Source: Ovis canadensis (Eukaryota > Chordata > Mammalia > Artiodactyla > Bovidae). From it: a stretch of 64,000 nt of DNA. Location of the stretch: assembly GCF_042477335.2 (NCBI RefSeq), contig NC_091245.1, positions 112,564,501-112,628,500 on the forward strand. Direction: 5' to 3'. The notes beneath the pieces are model-generated. The model ran no database searches. It was not told the DNA's origin and was given only the letters and a program-made list of their open reading frames with translations. Made by a program: the position numbers and the translations under genes. Shown one piece after another: positions 23,346 through 35,737 of this stretch (within the stretch, counting starts at the first letter, position 1; the number at the start of each line of letters is the position of its first letter).

Positions 23346-25542
23346 CTATTTACCTCTTTACTATTGGCCTCTTTAGACAGATTTATTCCTAAGTAGTTTA
23401 TTATCTTTGTTGCCATGGTGAATGGGATTGTTTCTTTAATTTTTCTTTTTGATTTTTCATTGTTAGTGTATAGGAATGCAAGAGATTTCTGCGTATTAAT
23501 TTTATACCCTGCAAATTTACTGTATTCATTGATTAGCTCTAGTAATTTTCTGGTGGCATCTTTAGGGTTTTATATGTATAGTATCACGTCATCTGTAAAC
23601 AGTGAGAGTTTTTATTTCTCTTTTCCAATCTCGATTTTATTTCTTTTCCTTTTCTGATTGCTGTGGCTAGGATTTCTAAAACTGTTGAATAGTCGTGGTC
23701 ACAGTGGGTACCTTGTCTTGTTCCAGATTTTAAATGAAATGCTGTAGGTTTTTCACCATTGGGAATAATGCTTGCTGTAGGTTTGTCACATATGGTCTTT
23801 CTTCTGTTGAGGTATGCTCCTTCTGTGCCTGCTTCTGGAGAATGCTCATCTTAAATGACTGTTGAAGTTTGTCAAAGGCTTTCTCTGTGTCTATTGAGAT
23901 TATCATATGGAAATTATCTTTCAATTGGTTAATATGGTATATCACATTGATTGATTTCCATATATTGAAGAATCTTTGCATCCCTGGGATAAAACTGACT
24001 TGATTATGATATGTAACTCTTTTTATGTTGTGTTGGATTCTGATTTCCAAACTTTTGTTGGGGATTTGTGCATCTATGTTCATCAGTGATATTGTTCTGT
24101 AATTTTCTATTCTTGTGGCATCTTTGGTTTTGGTATCAGTGTGATGGTGGCCTCATAGAATGGATTTGGGCATTTTCCTTCCTCTGCAATGTTCCTGAAG
24201 AGTTTGAGCATGAAGCCTGTTAGGTCTTTTGGTAGAATTTTCCTGAAGCCATCTGGCCCTGGGCTTTTGTTTTTTGAAAGACTTTTATTATAGTTTCAAT
24301 TTCCATGTTTGTGATTGGTCTGTTCATATTTTCTATTTCTTCCTGGTTCAGTTTTTGAAGGTTACACTTTTCTAAGAATCTGCCCATTTCTGCCAGTTTC
24401 TCTATTTTATTAGTATATAATTGCTCATAAGAGTCTTATGATCTTTTATCTTTTGAATTTCTGTGTTGTTCATTGTAACTTCTCCTTTTTCATTTCTAAT
24501 GTGATTGATTTGAATCTTACCCTTTTTTTCTTAATGAGTCTGGCTAATGGTTTGTCAATTTTGTTCATCTTTCAAAGAACCATCTTTTAGTTTTATTTAT
24601 CTGTGCTATTGTCTCGTTTGCTTCTTTTTCACTTATTTAAGTTCTGATCTTTATTATTTACTTCTACTGACTTGGGGTTTTTCATCTTCGTTTACTAGTT
24701 GCTTTAGGTGTGAAGTTAGGTTCTTTAGTTGTTGTTTCTCTTGTTTCTTGAGGCAGGCTTGTATGGTTGTTAACTTCCCTCTTAGCGTTGCTTTTATTCA
24801 TCCCACAGGTTTTGAGTTGTCATGTTTTCATTGTCATTTGTTTCTAGGCATATTTTCATTTCCTTTTTGATTTCTTCAGTGATCTGTTGGTTATTCAGAA
24901 TTGTATGGTTTAGGTTCCATGTGTTTGTGGTTTTTTTTACAGGTTTTTTTTTTTTTCCTGTAGTTGGTATCTAATCTTATAAATACCATTGTGGTCAGAA
25001 ATGATGCTTGAAATTTCAATTTTTTTAAATTTACCAAGATGTGATAAACCCTGGAGAATGTTCCAAATGCTCTTGAGAAAGAAAGGAAATCTATCATTTT
25101 GGGGTTAAGTGCCCTATAGATATCTACCAGGTCTAACTGGTTCAATGTATAATTTAAAGCTTGTGCTTATTAATTTTCTGTCTGGCTGATCTGTCCAGTG
25201 GTGTGAGTGGGGTGTTAAAGTCCCCTACTATTATTGTGTTACTATCAATTTCCATTTTAATAGTTGTTAGCATTTGCCTTATATATTGAGATGCTTGTAT
25301 GTTGGGTGCATATATATTTTTAATTGATATATCCTCTTCTTAGATTGATCCCTTGATCATTTTGTAGTGTTCTCTGTTGTCTCTTGTATTGGTCTTTATT
25401 TTAAAGTCTATTTTCTCTGATGTGAGTAGTTCTTCTATTTTCTTTTGATTTCCATTTGCATGGAATATCTTTTTCCAACCCCTCACTTTCAGTTTTTATG
25501 TGTTCCTAGGTCCGAGGTGGGTCTCTTATTGACAGTATATAT

Positions 25543-25977
25543 AGCTCAGTTCAGTTCAGTCACTCAATTGTGTCCGACTAAGACTCCAAGGACTGAAGCA
25601 CACCAGGCTTCCCTGTCCTTCACCAACTCCCAGAGTTTCCTCAAACTCATGTCCATTGAGTTGGTGATGGCATCCAACCATCTCATCCTCTGTCATTCCC
25701 TTCTCCTCCTGCTTTTAATCTTTCCCAGCATTAGGGTCTTTCAGTTCTTCATATCAGGTGGCCAAAGTACTGGAGTTTCAGCTTCAGCATTAGTCCTTCC
25801 AATGAATATTCAGGACTGATATCCTTTTCGATTGACTGATTGGATCTCCTTTCAGTCCAAGGGACTCTCAAGAGTCTTCTCCAGCGCCGCAGTTCAAAAG
25901 CATCAATTCTTCGGTGCTCAGCTTTCTTTACAGTCCAACTCTCACAGCCATACATGACTACTATGAAAACCATAGCT
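25543..25977 (-). mobile_element. BovB 3' end, antisense, nested in L1
   Basis: A TTCAGTTCAGTTCAG tail is followed by the antisense BovB C-terminal coding region (minus frame KAEHRRIDAFELRRWRRLLR). Confidence 0.82.
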
Positions 25978-26379
25978 TATGGGTTTTTTTTCCTTTCATC
26001 ACTTTAAGTATATCCTGCTACTCTTTTCTGGACTACAGAGTTTCTGTTGAGAAATCAGCTACTGGCCTTCTGGGGATCCCTGTGTATGTTATTTGTTGTT
26101 TTCACTTGCTGCTTTTAATATTTGCTCTTTGTGTTTAATTTTTGTTCATTTGATGAATATGTGTCTTGGCATATTTCTCCTTGGGAGAAATCCTGTGTGG
26201 GATTCTCTGGTCTTCCTGGACTTGGGTGGCTATTTCCTTTCCCATTTTAGGGAAGCTTTTGACCTTAATCTTCTCAAATATCTTCTCATACCTTTTCATT
26301 TTGTCCTCTTCTTCTGGGACTCCTGTGATTCAAATGTTGGGCCACTTAATGTTGTCCCAGAGGTCTCTGAGACTGTCCT

Positions 26380-26649
26380 GCTGCTGCTGCATCGCTTTCG
26401 TCATGTCCGACTCTGTGTGACCCCAGAGACGGCAGCCCACTAGACTCCCCTATCCCTGGGATTCTCCAGGCAAGAACACTGGAGTGGGTTGCCATTTCCT
26501 TCTCCAATGCATCAAAGTGAAAAGTGAAAGTGAAGTCGCTCAGTCTTGTCTGACTTCTAGCAACCCCATGGACTGCAGCCCACCAAGTTACTCCGTCCAC
26601 GGGATTGTGCAGGCAAGAGTACTAGAGTGGGGTGCCATTGCCTTCTTCA
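26380..26649 (+). mobile_element. Complete Bov-A2 SINE nested in L1
   Basis: A full two-monomer Bov-A2 that starts GCTGCTGCTGCATCGCTTTC. It is flanked by a 12-base target duplication TGAGACTGTCCT at 26368-26379 and 26650-26661. Confidence 0.93.
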
Positions 26650-28095
26650 TGAGACTGTCCTCATTTCTTTTTATCCTGTTTTCTGCATGTTGCTCTGTTT
26701 CAGCTGTTTTTGCTATTCTATCTTCCAGCTCACTTCTCTAATCCGCTGCTTCTCTCATTCTGCTATTGGTTCCCTCTAATGTTTTCACCTCAGTTATTGT
26801 GTTCATTGCGGATTGTCTGTTCTTTAAATCTCCTGGGTCCTTGGTAAACATTTCTTGTATCTTCTCAATCTGTGCCTCCGACCATTTTATTTCCATGATT
26901 TTAAGTCAACTTTACTATCATTATTCTGGATTTATTTTCATGTAGACTGCTTATTTCTTCATTTGTGTGGTCTTCTGGCTTTTCACCATCCCTTCAGCTG
27001 CTGCATGCTTCTATGTCATCTCATATGGCTTACTTTACTGTGTTTGGGGGTCTCCTGGCTACAGGTTGGAAGCTGTGGTTCCTTTTAATTGTGCTGTCTT
27101 CCCCCTGCCTCTTGGGGGTAGCTGTGATTCCTGGTGCCTAATGAAGTTTCCCTGATAGGGGGACTTGTGTCTGTGTTCTGGTGGATGGAGCTGGATCTTG
27201 TCTCTCTGAAAGGTAGTGCTGTGTCCAGTAGTCTGTTTTGGGGTGTCTATGAGCTTGGTATGTTTGGGGGCAGCCTTTCTGCAAATGGGCAGGTTTGTGC
27301 TCCTACTTTGCTAAAGATTTGGCATGAGGCATCTGGAACTAGAGCTTGCAGGCCTTGGAGTGGGGCTTGGTCTTAGATTTGATACAGAGACTTTTGAGAG
27401 GGCTCTCACCTATTAATATTCCATGGTCTTGGGAGTTCTCTGGTGGTCCAAAGTCCTGAACTTGGGTATCCAACCTCTGAGGTTCAGGCCCATCCCCTTA
27501 CTGTAGCACCAAGATTTCACAGGCCACACAGCACAGAAAACAACATCCCAAGACTAATGGTGAAACAACAGTCAACAGCCAAGAACACCCAAAGAGACAC
27601 ACACTTACAAAGACAAGAGAGAAGAAGGAGAAAATAAAGGAAGTCAAAAGAGAAGAGAGCAATCAAGCCAATAATCAAGCTCCTAAGTGAAAATGAATAC
27701 TAAAAATTAGACTCTCAAAAATACAAAATAAAAAACATGGAAAAAATTGCAGTGTAACTAAGCAGTACTAAGGAGTAGAAATAGGAAAATAAAATCAATT
27801 TATTTAAAAATGAGGTGTTTTTTTACAAAAGAAAAAGTAAGTTATAAAAAATAAAAAAGGAGTAATAAAGAACATTATTAGAACAATATAAAAAAATGGG
27901 GAGGGAAAATATATAGAATGGTAGTGATAAGAATGTCCATGTGATTCCTCTGTTTTCCTGCTCAAGTCAATTTGCCTACTGAGAAAGCCCTCCAGTATTT
28001 CTAGCAACATCTGTGGACCTGCTGTGGGCAGTGTGGGGTTAGTTCAGAATAGATCTTGCCTTGCTCTATCTTGTATTTCCTTAAAATTCTATGTG

Positions 28096-28238
28096 TGTGC
28101 ATGCAGGCTAAGTTGCTTCAGTTGTGTCTGAATCTTCGCAACCCTATGTACCGCAGTCTGCCAGGCTCCTCCATCCAAGGGATTCTACAGGTAAGAACAT
28201 TGGAGTGGGTTGCCATGCCCTCTATAGAGAAAGAGCAA
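28096..28238 (-). mobile_element. Bov-tA-type SINE fragment (copy B)
   Basis: The same insertion as at 914-1055 and 60800-60945, within the L1 leader. Confidence 0.75.
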
Positions 28239-29435
28239 ACGAGCCGAGATGGCATGGTCAGGCTTTCTTGTCCCACACCTTGTAAACAATGATCATGTAA
28301 CAGCTGAGGTCAATACAAGCTAGAGCAAGGCAAGATCTGAGTCTCAAGTAACATCTGTGTTGCCTCAGTGCCATCAGAGTATCTTCATGGCAGTCAACCC
28401 TGGGTCTCTCCCTGAGGTCCAGCCCTCAAAACCTGAGCCTCTGCAACCCAGCCCCACTCTCCACAGCGCGCATGAGCATGCGAGCCTGTTCTCAGCTGGG
28501 AAGTGCTGCTGCGCATGATCTCTGTGTGAAGTCTCTCCGTTTTGCCTTCTGAGCATGTGCTGTTTCGCTGCCCTCTGAGGTTCCAAGTTGAACCCGCCTG
28601 TGAGGGGGTTTCCTAGTGTATGGACTTTTCTCCTTCAGTACTCACTCCCCAGGGGTGCAGGTCCCCAACCTGATATCCTTTGTGTCCCTTTTTGTCTTTA
28701 ACTTTTCCCCTACCTCACTCTGAGGGGACTGGTTTGCCTTTCTGGAAGTCCGGGATCCTCTGCCAGCATCCAGAAGATGTCCTGTGGGGCTGTTTCACAT
28801 ACACATGAGTTTTTGATGTGTTTGTTGGGGGGAAGGTGGCCTCCCTGTTTTATTCCAAAATCAGCTTGAAAGTGTCCCCTGCCTTTCTGTGTTTTTCAAG
28901 CTTCAACTGATAGGGTGAGACTCGCCCCCACCTCCCCAAACTGGAAAGGATCATCTGCTTTACTAAGCCTATTAATTCAAATGTTAATCTCGCCCAGAAA
29001 CACCCTCAGGGGCACCCAGAATAAGGTTTGACCTGTGACCGGGTGCCTCTGTGGCCCAGTCAAATTTACACGTAAAATTTACCATCAGAGTCTAGGAAGA
29101 AAATGAAAGGGTTTGATGAACACACAGTATTGTCTCTGCCACAGACGTGATAAGGGAGGGAGAGGTAAGGTTGGTTTGATGTAAAGAGGAAGTGATCTGT
29201 GGTAGGACAGTTTGTTGAAAGGGAAAATTGTCTTTTAGTGACCCTATCAGCTCCAGGCCCATGAAGAACCACAGAGGAGGCAAACAAAGAGCAAAAATTT
29301 CCATTGTTATGCCGGTGGTGGGCCTGGGAGCTCTTGCCATCCTATAATGAAAGACCATGGTGAGAGAGCTTTGTCGATTTGATGGGCTTTTTGGATCCTA
29401 GGATTCAACAATCAGTTTTGACAATTATAGCATTG

Positions 29436-29441
29436 TTTATT
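29436..29441 (-). terminator. Poly(A) signal of CD48 copy B
   Basis: TTTATT on the plus strand gives AATAAA in gene orientation, about 255 bases after the exon 4 stop and equivalent to the copy C signal. Confidence 0.7.
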
Positions 29442-29695
29442 GAAACAAAACATTGCAGATTACATTCTGCCCATTTGTGGTGGGAAAGCACATATGTATA
29501 TGTATGCTAGAAAAACAATTAGAAAATATAAAGTAAAATATTACTGTGATTATAAAAACTTCATTTGAATGTTCTTTTAGACATCTCAGTCCATTGCCTT
29601 GTTCCATATAGCCAGAGCTTCTGTCCTGGTTAAGAGCCAATTGCCAATGAGGGCAAAATCTTGCATTCTTGAAGCTTCTCTCTAGTTAGCTCTTC

Positions 29696-29775
29696 TCAGG
29701 GACAGAGGAGACTGAGAAGAGTGGTTACCGTGATCACTGGCCAAGTTGCCGTCCAAGCTACTCCAGAGGAGGAGG
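29696..29775 (-). pseudogene. CD48: CD48 copy B exon 4 (GPI-signal exon)
   Basis: The exon reads ASSSGVAWTATWPVITV and ends LLCP and TGA after acceptor CTCCTTCAG. The Leu-to-Pro and Met-to-Thr changes make the hydrophobic tail weaker than in copy C, so GPI anchoring might be impaired even if the exon were expressed. Confidence 0.87.
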
Positions 29776-30999
29776 CTGAAGGAGTAACAAAATGCAAAAC
29801 ATTTATGTGTCCTGATTAATTTGTTGAGAAGGGGAGGGGGTGCTGGACGTTGGCGTGGGAGCTTCCATAGCAAGGGAGTGTGTCTCCTCTCTGAATCCAG
29901 GCACAGTGTGCCCTGCACATCCTTTTTCCCAGATGAGCAAGAGCTCAACCTCCCAGATGTAAAGTAGAAAGAACACAGAAATCCTCTAAATATTACTGGC
30001 TTCACTGAGTCCTGTACATGAAGATCATCTTGGCGTGTCTGTGGGCTTAGCAAAGAATCATTCTCCTACACTGGACAGCAGTTAAGTAGGGCAGACCTTC
30101 AAGTGCAGTAGTTCATATGATACTGTATGCTAAGTTTAGGGGAGAAAGCACTGCCTGTTGATCCACACTACCAACCATCAGTACCAACTCGGTGGGGAAG
30201 GAAAAAAAGAAAGGGAAACTAGGAGATAGAGAAGTGTAGGGCAAGGGAGAGAAGGAGAGGAGAGTGATAAATTCTGGAAGGGGAATTAAGGATGCTCTTC
30301 TAGGATAATTGAGGTAGCTGAAAAGTAACAAGACGGGCTTAGACCTCAAAAGAGAAATGTATTATTGCTTTCATCCTCTCTGTGAATGGGCAGTCTCTTT
30401 TATTCTATAAAGAACAAGGACTGTGTCTCTTCCTTTTTCTGGATCTCAGGATATGGTGTTGACATAAAGGTGATTTTAGAACCACCCAGCCAACTGGTGG
30501 TCTCATGGTCAGACACCAAAGTCTTATACTGGATCTTCAGTGGTGGAAAAGCAGGGCGTTATCATGAAAGACTAGAAGACATGACCAGTTGGTTGGGAAG
30601 AACACAGAACTTATAGTTTCTATAGTCCACGTGTGGGAGCAGAGGCAAAGAAATCAGCATAGGCGAGCAGGGTAGTCTGGGTCCAGGAAGACCATGGAAC
30701 AGCCATGTCCCCAGGAGCCACGATCTCTGGTGACTGGGCGTGCAGAGGGTCTCAGGTAAATGTTGGCACCACGGATATGAGTTATTCTGGAGAGATGTAT
30801 ACACCAGGGCTTGGGGATGTGATTTCAGGGGTGTGGAGAGTACAGGGCCTACCTAGAATGCTGAAGAGAGTGATTCAAATTTATCAGCTGGCCCCGCCAA
30901 ATCCCTAGTGTCTCTAGAATTAAAAGGACTTGGTGGGTCTAATTTAACCACCACTCACTGAAGGCTTCCTAGATCCTGTGCTAGGTAGTTACCTGTATT

Positions 31000-31142
31000 G
31001 TCTAATTTAATTCTCAGAACCGTATGAGATAAGAACTATTATTTTGTCTTTTATTTAAGAAGGACATGACTTGTAGAAGCTAAGTCACTTGTTTAGCTAA
31101 TAAGTAATAGTCACAGGATTAATCCCAGGTGTGATTGATTCC
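31000..31142 (+). mobile_element. MIR-like SINE fossil (copy B intron 3)
   Basis: A MIR-like core with AAGCTAAGTCACTTGTTTAG. The mirror copy is about 57900-58040. Confidence 0.55.
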
Positions 31143-31837
31143 AAAATCTATAATCGTAGCTACCCCACAATTGGACCTGTGCAGGCTTGAGAGAGAGCCA
31201 CGAGAGATGCTCTATTGAGTGGGGCCTCCCAGGAAATAGAGAAATCTCAAACAGGAAACCCAGAGTTTGCCTTTCCAACTTTATCAAGGGGCATACACCT
31301 GGGAAGAGCAGAGAATCTCAGTCCTAGGGCCAGGCTCTGCTGCTCACCACTCTTTCCCACTCATGTTCATCCATTTGGCCCTTCTTTCTTTTGCTCCTCA
31401 CTCCTCCTCAACCACTTCTTGGCCCTTCTTTCCTTTGCTATCTACCAGAAACACCTTTATGTTGCTGTACAACACTATCTGGACTGTTCCTCTACTTGCC
31501 GTTTTCCTCCCTACTCATCTTGAAATCTCAGTTTATCCTGCAAGGACTCTGCCCTCAGATTCCAGGACCATGCACCTTTTAAAGCAAGGCAGGCAAAGGG
31601 GACATGAGAGCCCTTTGCAGGTGAGGACATTGAGCTCCACAAAGGTGAGGGAAGCTTGCTGAGAGACCATGTCAGAGACACAAGGAGAATCCAAGTCTAC
31701 CACACCTCACTGGTGCCTTTGGGATTCTCCACCAAACGCTATGACAGGCAGCGGGAAAAGATCCCCACACTTTTCTTCATTCAAGAGAAAACTAGTTACC
31801 CTGTGCCCACCTCAGGTCCCTTGGCAGAGACTCTTAC

Positions 31838-32101
31838 CTTGTACACAGGGCGAAGTGAAGTGGATTGTGTTGTTTTGGCGGCTTATAGGATTGCTGACTT
31901 GGCAGGTATAAGACGTTGAGTAGCTTTCTGGCGTGTGGACATCTTCAAGCACACTGCTCTGTAGCTGTTTTGGAAAGGACCCTGATTCCCAATACCGCGT
32001 GTAGGTTACAGATTGTTCCCGGATCCCACAGGATAGCGTCAGGTGGCAGGTGTTCATTTTCTGTGTTTTTTTAACTGTTATGACAGGCTTTGGTACAGGG
32101 T
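31838..32101 (-). pseudogene. CD48: CD48 copy B exon 3 (Ig C2-type)
   Basis: The exon is 264 bases and fully open, with the four C2-domain cysteines and the sequon NNT. Where copy C has the TAG stop, this copy reads Arg (GIREQ). It shares the Trp-to-Arg change (codon 31995-31997) with copy C. By eye it differs from copy C at twelve positions. Confidence 0.9.
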
Positions 32102-33868
32102 CTGAAGATGAAGATGTTATAAGATGAGAGGATGGGTTTATGCATTTATGAAGCTTTTATGCTGGGAGGGTTTAGCCAACAAAGTGCAAAGGGAGGTCCT
32201 GAGGAGCAGCCATGGAGAAGAGGGCCCTGTAGAGGGAGCTAGTGGGCAATTTTGACCTCTATAGGCTTCAGAGGGAAAGAGCTACTTCTTGGCATAAGGC
32301 TAAACTGAATCCAGAAGGGGGAGCCAGTTACCCAGAAACAAAATGGAGCTATGCCCATCTGGAGGGGGGCGGTGGGAAAGAACAGCAGAGTTTTAGCACA
32401 GAGATCAGCTAGAGTTGTACTTGATATTCCAACTGTCTGAGCTACTCAGGGCCCCTTCTCTAGCAATGACCCACACTTGGCACCTTAGCCCATCAGTCAG
32501 TCCTTCAAGAGTTCTTGGGCTCAGATACAATGAGAGTCCTGTAAGAGATAGCACTCTACACCTTTCCTGAACTCTGGCAGAACTACAGAGAGCCTCATGG
32601 ATCTCCCAGCGCAAGCTGGTAGTGATGAATTGCATCTGTTAACTTTGGCATCTCAGTGCCTGCCACAGAGCAGGTATCCTGATGAAAGGGAAAGGTGAAT
32701 GGATGTAGGAATGGATGTATGTAGGGATGAAGCTGTTATGCAACAGAAAAGACAAAATACTCCCTTCACAGTGAGACAAGCTTGGGTCCTGGACTTGGCT
32801 CTGAGAGAGTGGCTCTGAGAGGCAAGACAACTAACCCTCTGAACGCCTTCTCACATGGAAATGACCCTACTTCATAGCACAATGTTAGTAAGATACAGTA
32901 CCATCATCTGTGAGTAAGTGCTTTTGCTGAGTGTGATGTAAGCATGTTGAAGGTCACAGCATCATCAGTGCTTTCACCCTGCGGGCAGATAGGTTGAGAT
33001 GTAATCCCATCATCTGCTCCTTCCTTGACTAGGACTGCTTTACCTGAAATCCTCTGAGGTCTTTTCCTTCTGGTCAAGGGTAAAACACCTGCAGAATCAA
33101 TGCAGCTCAGAAGTCATAGGATTAAAATGTAGCAGAGAATTGACCCAATCCGAGCTGACTTCTGGGTTGTATGTCTGTAAGGGGCGATGGAAGCTCTACC
33201 AATCTGACCTCCTGAACTCGAGATCCATCTCCTCCATGAAGCCTTATCACATTGCTGGACTCCTCTTGCATACTTTACATGAGCAATCTTCATATGCTTA
33301 TTCATTTCCTGTGGTCTGGCCTCAAGTCTTATAAACCTTCTGCATTTCCCATAGTAAGCAGCTCAGCCCTGAGCACTCCAGAGCCAGATGGAGCAGTCTG
33401 GCTCCAAGATGCCCCCTTTAAATTCCTGAGCTGGACAGAAAGATGATCCTTCCACTAATTGCATCCTCAGAGCCTTATCCAGAGGCAAGTGTACTAAAGC
33501 CACGTAGGCTTATGGCTTGTAGGATATTCAGAAATTTTGCAAGTTGGTTGTAAAGTGAAACTGATAGCAGTTTACAGTTGGCTATGAGGGGAATATTTGC
33601 CACAAAATCTGGTAAATTATGTATATTTGACATCTTTTTTATTTATAAATCTCTGTAGGAACCCTTGAATATTCATGTTGCTAATACATCTTGCAAATTT
33701 AGGACATATGATATGAAGGAAGTGAGCAAGAAGGCGATTCTAGCCTCTTAGACCAGGGGCCATCATGACCCGTGTTAGTGAGAAATGAATATATATAATT
33801 TTCTTCATTGTTTGCAGGATTTTAGCATTTTTAAGGCTCCTCACCAGACACAAGATCTTCTGGCACAT

Positions 33869-34006
33869 TTTTTTGTTATAATTTTATTATTTTTGACTGC
33901 ACCATGCAGCGTGTGGGGTCTTTGTTCCCCAACCAGGAATTGAACTCAACACGCCCCCTGCAGTGGAAGGGTAGATTCTTAACCACTGGACCACAAGGGA
34001 AGTTCC
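33869..34006 (-). mobile_element. CHR-type SINE, antisense (copy B)
   Basis: The partner of 2031-2171, with a shorter poly-T. Confidence 0.65.
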
Positions 34007-34582
34007 AGCATTGTAAAAGTGTTTTCACTTTCATTACCTACTTTGATTCTCATAACATCCTAAAAAGATATAATTATCCTCACAATATGATGAGGAACTC
34101 AAGTCTCTGAGGGGCACATCTCCCTTGGATGTCTGCCCAGCCCTCCTCCTCTCATAATTGACAATCTCCCCAAGAATCAAGTTTCTGCCTTATAAGCTGA
34201 GTCTTTGGACCCTAAGAGTTTAAATCACATACCTGAACCAAGATGGGCTAGTCAATTTCTCTTTCTTGAGAATTTAACCTAAGAGACATGAAAGCCTAGA
34301 CTCTGAGAGAGATAGACTGTACTGGCAGGGACCCACTTTCACATGATAGATTCCAGTGGTTAGAGGCTCTGGATAGAGCCAGGCTCTCATTCTTCCTCCT
34401 CGTCAGTCCTTTTCAACTCTTCTAAACTTCTTTCATTGCTTTAAGAAGTCATAGCTTAAAAAATATATATCCTTTTTTGCTAAGGTATATCAAGTTGGTG
34501 TCCATTACTTGCCATCAACAGAATCTTACCTAATGGGACAGAGATGTCAAGATCTTTCTCCAAGGTCACACAGCCAGTAAGT

Positions 34583-34893
34583 GTGGTCCAGTGGTTAAGA
34601 ATCTACCTGCCAATGCAGGGGACATGGGTTCCATACCTGGTCTAGAAAGATCCCACATACTGCAGAGCAACTAAGCCCATGCATTACAACAACCTAAGCC
34701 CACACATCCTAGGGCCAGCAAGCTGCAGCTGTTAAAGCCCACATGCCTAGAACCCATGCTCCACAATCAGAGACTCCACCACAATGAGAAGCCCATGCAC
34801 CGCAACAAAGAGTAACCCCCACTTGCCACAATTCAAGAAAGTCTGCGTGGAGCAAGGAAGACCCAGTACAACCAAAAAATCAATTGAAAAAGA
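34583..34893 (+). mobile_element. CHR-type SINE (copy B)
   Basis: The partner of 2749-3056. Its head reads GTGGTCCAGTGGTTAAGAAT. Confidence 0.75.
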
Positions 34894-35214
34894 AGAACTC
34901 AGAACTTATTTGGATTGACCACAAGAGAACATGAAGAGAACAGAGAGGAAACCATCTTTGTTGTCTCCTTCCTCTTCAAATCTCAGACTCTCTAATGTCA
35001 GAAGAGGTTTCAAATGTCCCAAAGTTATCTACTTTGGGGTCTGCTGGCCCAGACTCACTTCCAAGTGGAACTGGCTCCAGGAGAAATGGATTAAGCCTGT
35101 CCTGAGGTTTTCTCTCCCCCTCCCATGGAGAGTCCCCAGAATCACCACGAAGTTTCCCAGTGATCTTTCTGGGGTCCCAGAGTGGGGACTAGCCCTTTGG
35201 TTACCGTAACTCAC

Positions 35215-35508
35215 CAAGCACCATCAGAGAGATCTTGTATTCCTCCTCGTGTCCATTGTCCTTCAGCACCCTCAGGAGGTAAGTACTGCTTTCTTTCTGG
35301 ACCTTGGGGATGTGCAGTGTGCCACTTTGAGAATCAAGCGTGGCCCTGTCCTTAAATTTAGTATCGAAGTACTTAGTAGGCTCCCCAGATTCCCATTCTA
35401 CAATCTTCTGGTCAGTAGTATAAAACCAGGTGAGTGATTTGTGGTTCTTAGGCAGATTGGAGATTTGTACACTCACATTGTCGCCGGGGGTTGCATATTT
35501 TGAATAGC
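35215..35508 (-). pseudogene. CD48: CD48 copy B exon 2 (Ig V-type)
   Basis: The exon is 294 bases, three fewer than in copy C, because the codon for Asp in KEDSSTY is missing near 35292. The frame is open from the GYSKY start to the VLG end. It carries one notable substitution, HIPKVQ where copies A and C read HIRKVQ. Acceptor TTGGCAG and donor GTGAGT are intact. Confidence 0.9.
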
Positions 35509-35717
35509 CTGCCAATGAAAGTCAGAATGAGTGAGACCCATTCTGGAGAAAGCAGAGCTGCTGCCCAGTAGCCCAAACCTGGGCTGATGGAACAAGGAAG
35601 AAGGGAGAGATTTTTGCTTGGGAGGAGAGAGTATGATCTTTATCAGAGGACCTGACCCCGATCAGGAATTCAGTGAAAGTAAGAGCTTGAGAGTCTTCCC
35701 TGGTGGCTCAGATGGTA

Positions 35718-35737
35718 AAGCGTCTGAGGGCTCCAAT
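35718..35737. other. Inverted-duplication breakpoint
   Basis: Up to 35727 the sequence follows the Bov-tA seen whole at 3857-4090. From 35728 it follows the reverse complement of 21197 leftward. The SINE is cut about 33 bases into its tRNA part. At most one base of microhomology is visible, so the join looks like end-joining or template switching, not recombination between long repeats. Confidence 0.85.

Larger units (their letters stand above)
23346..28880 (-). mobile_element. Long antisense L1, broken, with nested elements
   Basis: Antisense ruminant L1. The ORF2 reverse transcriptase region lies at 23730-24083 (minus frame with [20 protein letters not shown] and YVTNLQQ). ORF1 and its start fall around 26700-27030, and the 5' leader runs to about 28880. 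The 3' part of ORF2 and the tail are absent. Frames are short and broken, so it is inactive. A BovB 3' end (25543-25975), a Bov-A2 dimer (26380-26649) and an older SINE (28096-28238) are nested in it. The leader is shared with 1-912 and with 60170-62030. Confidence 0.8.
29436..35508 (-). pseudogene. CD48: CD48-like copy B, exons 2-4 without exon 1
   Basis: On the minus strand, exon 2 (35215-35508), exon 3 (31838-32101) and exon 4 (29696-29775) are present with AG/GT borders, open frames and a poly(A) signal at 29436-29441. Exon 1 and the promoter are absent, because 219 bases upstream of exon 2 the sequence crosses the inverted-duplication breakpoint at 35727. Exon 2 lacks one codon (the Asp of KEDSS). 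Without a start or signal peptide it cannot make CD48 by itself unless an unrelated upstream exon is spliced on. It is best read as a 5'-truncated duplicate. It lies head to head with copy C, with 1.6 kb between this exon 2 and the copy C start codon. Confidence 0.87.
27008..35727 (+). repeat. Third copy of the CD48 3' block (exons 2-4)
   Basis: This block is an inverted copy of 52032-62030. Parts also match the left arm in direct orientation: 27183-28267 matches 1-1087, and 32922-35727 matches 1088-3892. It contains the L1 5' region and CD48 exons 4, 3 and 2 on the minus strand. It stops abruptly at 35727 inside a Bov-tA SINE. Across the gene it resembles the right arm more closely than the left arm. 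Confidence 0.9.

Noticed and set aside
27134-27376. A frame with membrane-like segments at 27134-27376, repeated at 61670-61858
   Set aside because: It is antisense L1 leader sequence.
31267-31662. A 131-codon frame with identical translation at 57375-57770
   Set aside because: It lies in intron 3 of CD48 copies B and C, begins with a non-ATG codon and resembles no protein I know. Its identity follows from recent shared ancestry of the two copies.
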